A DNA stretch of 64,000 nucleotides from Rhytidiadelphus loreus (lineage: Eukaryota; Streptophyta; Bryopsida; Hypnales; Hylocomiaceae), in contig OX344763.1 of the NCBI GenBank assembly GCA_947034895.1, positions 67,165,093-67,229,092 of the forward strand, written 5' to 3'. Below are positions 58,741 to 64,000 of this stretch, piece by piece. The position numbers were made by a program, and so were the translations under genes. The number at the start of each line of letters is the position of its first letter. Within the stretch, counting starts at the first letter, position 1. The notes under the pieces were generated by a model. The model was not told the origin of the DNA and did no database searches. It saw nothing but the letters and a program-made list of their open reading frames with translations.

Positions 58741-59734
58741 CCTCAAAATTCCAAAAATATCACATCCTGCTCACCAATCCCCACTCCCTGCTCTACGCTC
58801 CATGCTCCGTACTCATGTACCAGCATTCTTCATCCATGCAAGTATGAAAACAAAAAAATTAAATCACACCATCCGAAGCTATGACAGTCATCAATGAACT
58901 CCCACCCGCAAAAATTAGCACCCGCCCGCACTACCTGCTAAAACCACTTTCCTCCATCGTCATGACCTACAGCGACAACATATCAACATTAGAAAGAGAA
59001 CTTCTATTACTTCTACAACTATAGTACTGAAAAAACAGATTGTGAAGCTCTAGTTACTCTATTCCCGTAAGCTATGTTGTCATATATTGATTTAGAAAGC
59101 CACAGTTCAGTATTTTTTCTAAAAGTCCCAGAATCATTTCCGAGTACAAGACAGCCATCTGTAAACGCAAAGGCAAGTAAGAATCTAAATACTTCTCAGC
59201 AAAATAGTTTACTTAGGTCCTACCTTCTTGTCACTTCTTGCGTGCATTCTTAGTTTTCTTCGAGTTGGTCACCTACATCATTGCATCCAAACTGCATCAA
59301 TATTAACTTGGACAAGGGCTACTGCTTCAAGCTCAGTGAACATGGTAGGTCTACAATGGAGAAAATCTTGGCGGTCACTTAGTCATGTGACTTCAACCAA
59401 AGTACCCTTAACTTTCTAGAAATGCTATTCAAATAGCTGAAGAATATTTTCTCAATGTTCACGATTGTTACCTTGAGGATTGCCTGTACAACGATAGGGA
59501 TAGATGAGTTTCTAACAGGAGTTTGCTTCATTGTTTTTGTAGGCCCTACGCACCTCGTTCCACTTGGCGGTTGGATGTTTTTCAGCAGACGACGTCCTCG
59601 TATAGGAAAGTCGACACTCCCATCCACTTCCTCCTCCTGCTTGAAAATATAAATGTTTACTAGATTAAACAAAAAGATTCCACCCTCTACAAAATTACCA
59701 ACTTGTCTCTCCACAGTAGTGTTGCAAAATGTAC
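58741..59734. other. Spacer without a recognisable gene
   Basis: Short frames only. A possible small minus-strand exon at 59379-59714 (RRLLKNIQPPSGTRCVGPTK) may belong to the 3' part of the following TNPA-like gene, but no family motif supports it. Confidence 0.35.
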
Positions 59735-62700
59735 CTACTCTGGTTTCTCCACAGGTTTTGGTGTAGGACCTTGCGTTAGAGAGACGTGATCGATGTTGTA
59801 CACATCCCCTTTGTCCGGATTCTGCACAACACCGACGGCTGCTACGACGTCATGAACCCCTTCAGTAACACCCTCTATGTTCATGTCATCCCTTTCCTCT
59901 GTAGGGACGCTTTCAAAAATGCCGTCAGTCAGATTTCCAACAGCAGTGACATTGGTGGCCACAGCAGACTGCACTTGCGCTCCAAAACTGCGTTCAGTTC
60001 CCTCATGAGCTTCTACAGCGACTCGCTCAACAATTGAGGCCAATCGCTCTATAGATGCCCTGCTATTTTCCGTTGGATTGCCGATCATGTTACGCAGCAA
60101 GTCCTCCAGACGTGAATGTTGAAAATCCATTTTTCCCTCTAATCTCATCATCTCCCCTCAATGAAATTCACACGAGATGTCATTCCCGTACTGTAGGTGA
60201 CTTGTAGCACTGGGTCGTCTCGTTGTTGTTCCTCCTGGCGTCAATACTCTCTAACAACCTCATCCGTTATCTCACAATCAAAGGGTGCATGCTTGTGTTG
60301 TATGCTCTACATCCATCCAATTAGAATCACGTTAGACCCCCAAACCAGTCAACCGTAGAAAACATGAAGTTCAAACCCGAATTCAATACTTGCATTGAAG
60401 CCAAATTGACTGCTGACTCTAGTATATAGATTTCAAAATGAACCCTTGTATGAAACAAATACCTTTGTTGCTACCAAAAAGGATGTAAATGGTACAGATT
60501 GAAGACCAGCAGTGCATAGGAAAGAACTTAATTACCAACTTCATGATTGCATCTTTCTCGATACACTTCAACTGTAATGCCTTGGAACCCTTGCCAAGGG
60601 ATATAGCACGCTTGTGTTTGAACATCTTCCGCAAAGCTGGTGAAGCACGGTTTCTGACTAGTGTGTTCCATTGCTCCTTCGTGACCTCAGGAGGCTTGCG
60701 TTTGCAGTTGTCAATCAAACAGTTCAAGCGCCAACAACTATTTATTAATATCTTGGTGATTATGGGTGATACCCACTTCTCACTAACTCCAGTTCCTTTC
60801 CCTTTCATTGTCCAATCTGTACACACAGAACAACATGGACACTAGTAAGAGTCATACAAATTGGAAAATGTTGGATCTCATGAAACAAAAGTGGAAAATT
60901 GAAGTCATACCTGAGTAGAGACGTCTGAAAAAATGGATCCTTTTACCGCCAAGCTGCCCTTCCTAGCTTGTGGTTGGATCTAAGTCCTTTGCGTACCGCT
61001 TAATGTCGTCCGCCAATACCTCTCGCATATTGCCGTAGGGAAAGCCATTAGGCCCAATTTTGACGGGTTTCTTGTCGTCATTTCCTCCACGGCGTTTGCG
61101 ACTACGCTTCAAACTCTGGTCTTTGTCGGTGCTAACGTCACTATCCAAATCGCTGCTCCTGTTGTCGTCACTGCTGCTTAAGGCATAACTTCCGTGAAAA
61201 ACCTGTTACATCTCAATGTACTCATAAATTTCAATCATTTTTTGGCATTGAGGTACGTTGGTGACTAAAGACATGCTTTCCAACATGAAAGACCCTTCAA
61301 ACAAATTCTGGACGTTCTTGAACATCAACTAAGCAATAACATATTCCTGAGCAAGTTACAACCATAAGCAGCATTCATGAAATAATGAATGATGACGCCA
61401 ATAATTGGGATTGACTCCTTTTGTGGACGGGCTCACTACTGTGCTTAAACCTTCATATGATAAGACAAGACTCCTCGCTAAGCTGGCCTCTACGACCAGT
61501 TCATCGACAAGATATGCTACTGCGAGGTCAAGCTGCATTCTTGTAAACAACGGAATTGATGGACAGCAAGTTCGTGTAATCCATAATTCACTACTGCAGC
61601 AACTAGTAAGAGACACTTACCCGGACTCGGTGTCACTCTTTTTTTTGACGTCCAACAGCGGAGTCCTTGGAGGAGGTACACGCTCGGGGGACGAAAAATC
61701 CGAAGTGATATATTGACATTTGTGTAGTGGAATAGGTCCAGGTACTAGATCCGGAGAAACTACTGTGGACTTACCTTTTGACATATGTATGTCATGCTTC
61801 TCCCTCATTCTGCATTCACTGAACGCATGTTGTCGCATCAGCTGCTGTATGCTTCCAGCTGCCTCGATCACATTGTCTTGTCCTCCCTGTTGCGTACATA
61901 ATACCAAAAAAATGGATGCATTAGCTCATGAGAAATAAATTACGCATGCGTCACAAGTTCACGCACTTCAGTTCTATGTGGACTTCCACTACCAAGCCAC
62001 AAAGGAACACAACACAAACAACTGCACAAGATTAATAGTAAAAAAAATAATGACCGTAATTTACTAGAACTATGACTTTGCTTTTGTAGTTACAGACCAC
62101 AATTGGACTTATGTTTTGGCCTCAACTTCTGGCGTACATGCAGAACAAAATTGAATCAGTCGACAGTGGAACTACAAAACCTACGTGAAAGCGACAACTT
62201 AGCGTGACTGGCAGTTTAGAATCAACGTACGTCTTCTCCAATGCAGACAGCGAGCGACTACGTACTTGCTAGAATGAGCAGGCACTGAGAAATTGAACGA
62301 GCAGTAGTGAAAGATAGAAGTGCATGGACAATAAGCTTTGATCAACTAACAAACAATACACTAGAGAAAACATGAATTAACTCAGACATGAGTTATCTTG
62401 AAGCGCTTGTGTTTATATAGAAGGTCTTTCACAGAGATGGTCGGCCCTACCTTCCAACGAATTGGACGTCCAATGGAACATCAACGGACTCTCTTTCCTG
62501 GACAATTGTTTATCCAAGTTTAAATCCCAATCCTACAGCAACTGAGGTGAATGTCCCCTGTCGCATGTACCCTAAGCCCGTGACACCAAAACACCTAAAC
62601 CTGTACTTCGTTGAGGCATATATTTCCTGTTGCGCACGCCATAGCCAAGTTTGGAGAACAACAGCGCCTACTGCCTTTGTAGTTGCAACTGAGATTATGA

Positions 62701-63079
62701 ACCCCTACGGACCCTGAATTAAGCCCACATGAGTCACCAAAGTGCATTCAAGACTCTCCGAGATCTGGAAAGTTCAGGATTCACCTTCTTGAACTGTGCA
62801 TGGTAGAGTGCGGCCGCTTGTGTAGGCTCTTCAATTCCTTGTCCTTCTTGGTCGAGCCCCTGCAATCACGTTCTCCTTCGTCGCCATCTCCAAGCCAAAT
62901 AATTCTCCTTCATCTATGGTATTGAAGGTACCTGAGCTTCGGCAACGATCTGGAGGAGGAAATTCTTGAAGTCCAGGACCGTAGACTGTGTCACCAAACC
63001 GTCTAGCTGAACTTCCACAGGTGAGAGTTCATTGCAACTGTAAATCCTAGGAAAATTTGGTCTGGGCTTGCGCACAACC
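59735..63079 (-). pseudogene. Second TNPA-like CACTA accessory gene
   Basis: The best start is ATG 63079 (MVVRKPRPNFPRIY), with a donor after IVAEAQ near 62937. Further exons: 62861-62786 (GLDQEGQGIEEPTQAAALYHAQFKK, donor GTGAAT), about 61900-61770 (GGQDNVIEAAGSIQQLM...HMSKGK), 61148-60925 (KKPVKIGPNGFPYGNMREVL), 60826-60530 (KEQWNTLVRNRASPALRKMF) and 60290-59735 (RQEEQQRDDPV, then MDFQHSRLEDLLRNM). Exon order and motifs parallel the gene at 7985-11806. At 60963-60965 a TAG replaces the Trp kept in the other copy (LDPTTS* against LDVTMGW), and more stops lie near 60160-60240. Known TNPA proteins bind CACTA subterminal repeats. The rest of this element, including any TNP2, would lie beyond the right edge. 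Confidence 0.52.
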
Positions 63080-63109
63080 ATGGCTACTTTGCGATGGATC
63101 CAGGTCAAT

Positions 63110-64000
63110 AAGAGACGTTGTTGCTAAGAGACGTGTTTTGCACCAGTCTACATGAAACTTTAGGTTTTTCTAAAAATTCCGTCCACTGCAACAGACAGAC
63201 ACGTGTACCACGGGTGTTGGGCAAAGCTAATCACTAGAAATTCCTTTCGCCATTGTGCACGGAGGTGCCTAGTGATGTTAAAGTTGATAGGAGCATATTC
63301 AATCTGACGTTGAGAAATCCATTACGAATTTGAAATAATCAGACAAGAAAAAGTAACTACAAAGTTTGCTCGAAATAGGAATTCTGTGGTACATCTTGGC
63401 TAGACTCATAGATGACAAATTCGAATTCAAGAAATTACGGGGTTTAACACTTTATGAAACTAAACCCTAGCAATAATGCAGATCGAGGAACCAAGTTAGG
63501 GACGGGAGGTCACTTGCATTGAAGGAGTTCCTCTTGCTGTATTAAAGGAGAAACACTCCAAATCACTGATCTTGTCCCTTCCGTGAAATTGTGAAATCGG
63601 TCACTTTTTTTTAGCAATAGAATGGATTGTGAAGCACGGAAAACTATGCTTGTACAGTGCCGACAGTACACATGCCATTGGAAGTGCGAAAATGGATCTT
63701 TCTGGATTCTCACAACTGAACAACCAATAATTCTAACTATCTCTCCCGTGACATTTGCATAGAATTGTATTGAAATTCGCTCCATGTACTGTGCTGGTTT
63801 TAGTGCTCTCAGTCAATCATCGAAATCAAAAACAATGCTTCCCATGTCTTAGGGCAAGGAAGTACTGACAACATTGGAAAAAATTGTGATGGCTAAGATT
63901 CTAGCTCACTTCAATGAGGCAACCCACCCTGTCCTTTGCGAAGTGGACTCATATGTCGACTATTGATAAGAATAATCAGGAAGCAGAGAGTTCGATTAAG
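63110..64000. other. Right-edge spacer
   Basis: Upstream region of the TNPA-like gene and AT-rich DNA. A motif-free minus-strand frame lies at 63510-63785. Nothing else could be supported. Confidence 0.4.

Noticed and set aside
1..64000. CRISPR array or bacterial operon structure
   Set aside because: The regularly repeated motifs are palindromes or minisatellites, genes have GT/AG introns, and no cas-type or prokaryotic gene is present.

Overview
This is nuclear DNA from a eukaryote, most likely a land plant with a large, transposon-rich genome. The evidence is spliced genes with GT/AG junctions, CACTA (En/Spm) transposons with CACTAGTAGAA termini, TNP2 and TNPA-like proteins, plant-type telomere-like CCCTAAA repeats, and almost no intact host genes. 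A non-seed plant (fern, lycophyte or bryophyte) would fit the families seen, but the sequence does not settle the taxon.

Layout. (1) About 0.74-5.5 kb: a two-gene unit with a broken protein-kinase-like gene (+) facing an intact low-complexity-tailed ORF (-). Each promoter lies in a dense GTCCG/CGGAC array. (2) 5.5-12.8 kb: decayed TNPA-like exons (-). (3) 12811-17748: a complete 4.9-kb non-autonomous CACTA element (TSD CTC) carrying a 150-bp MITE (TSD ACT), two related fold-backs, a G-rich minisatellite and an 85-bp tandem repeat. (4) 18319-37076: a proposed 18.8-kb DNA transposon ending in AAGGCCTTATTC inverted repeats. It holds a DUF7869/DDE-like transposase (+), a decayed gene with a ParB/DGQHR-like motif (-), an FCP1/NIF-like phosphatase (-) and about 17 copies of a 19-bp palindrome, TATCGTCGAGTCGACGATA. 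(5) 39.4-43.3 kb: a TCCGGA-rich insertion with a decayed ORF interrupted by a 172-bp MITE. (6) 43.3-49.756 kb: a decayed TNP2 transposase (+) and the right end of its CACTA element. (7) 49.757-about 58 kb: a second DUF7869/ParB-like element, with a different 19-bp palindrome, TATCGGCTGCCAGCCGATA, in about 22 copies. The CACTA end cuts into its intron. (8) 59.7-63.1 kb: a second TNPA-like gene (-), homologous to the one in (2).

The main result is the paired system in (4) and (7). Both have a plus-strand DUF7869-type transposase, a divergent minus-strand gene with an I-I-x-G-Q-H-[ST]-V-T-A motif, and a family-specific dispersed palindrome of the same length and the same TATCG...CGATA frame. The palindromes cluster in the shared intergenic region, in introns, and even inside coding sequence. 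I infer that they are binding sites for an element-encoded protein. Units (1) and (5) show the same habit of family-specific CG-rich motif arrays. Most element genes carry nonsense codons of the kind made by C-to-T change (CAG to TAG, TGG to TAG), so most copies here are dead or dying.
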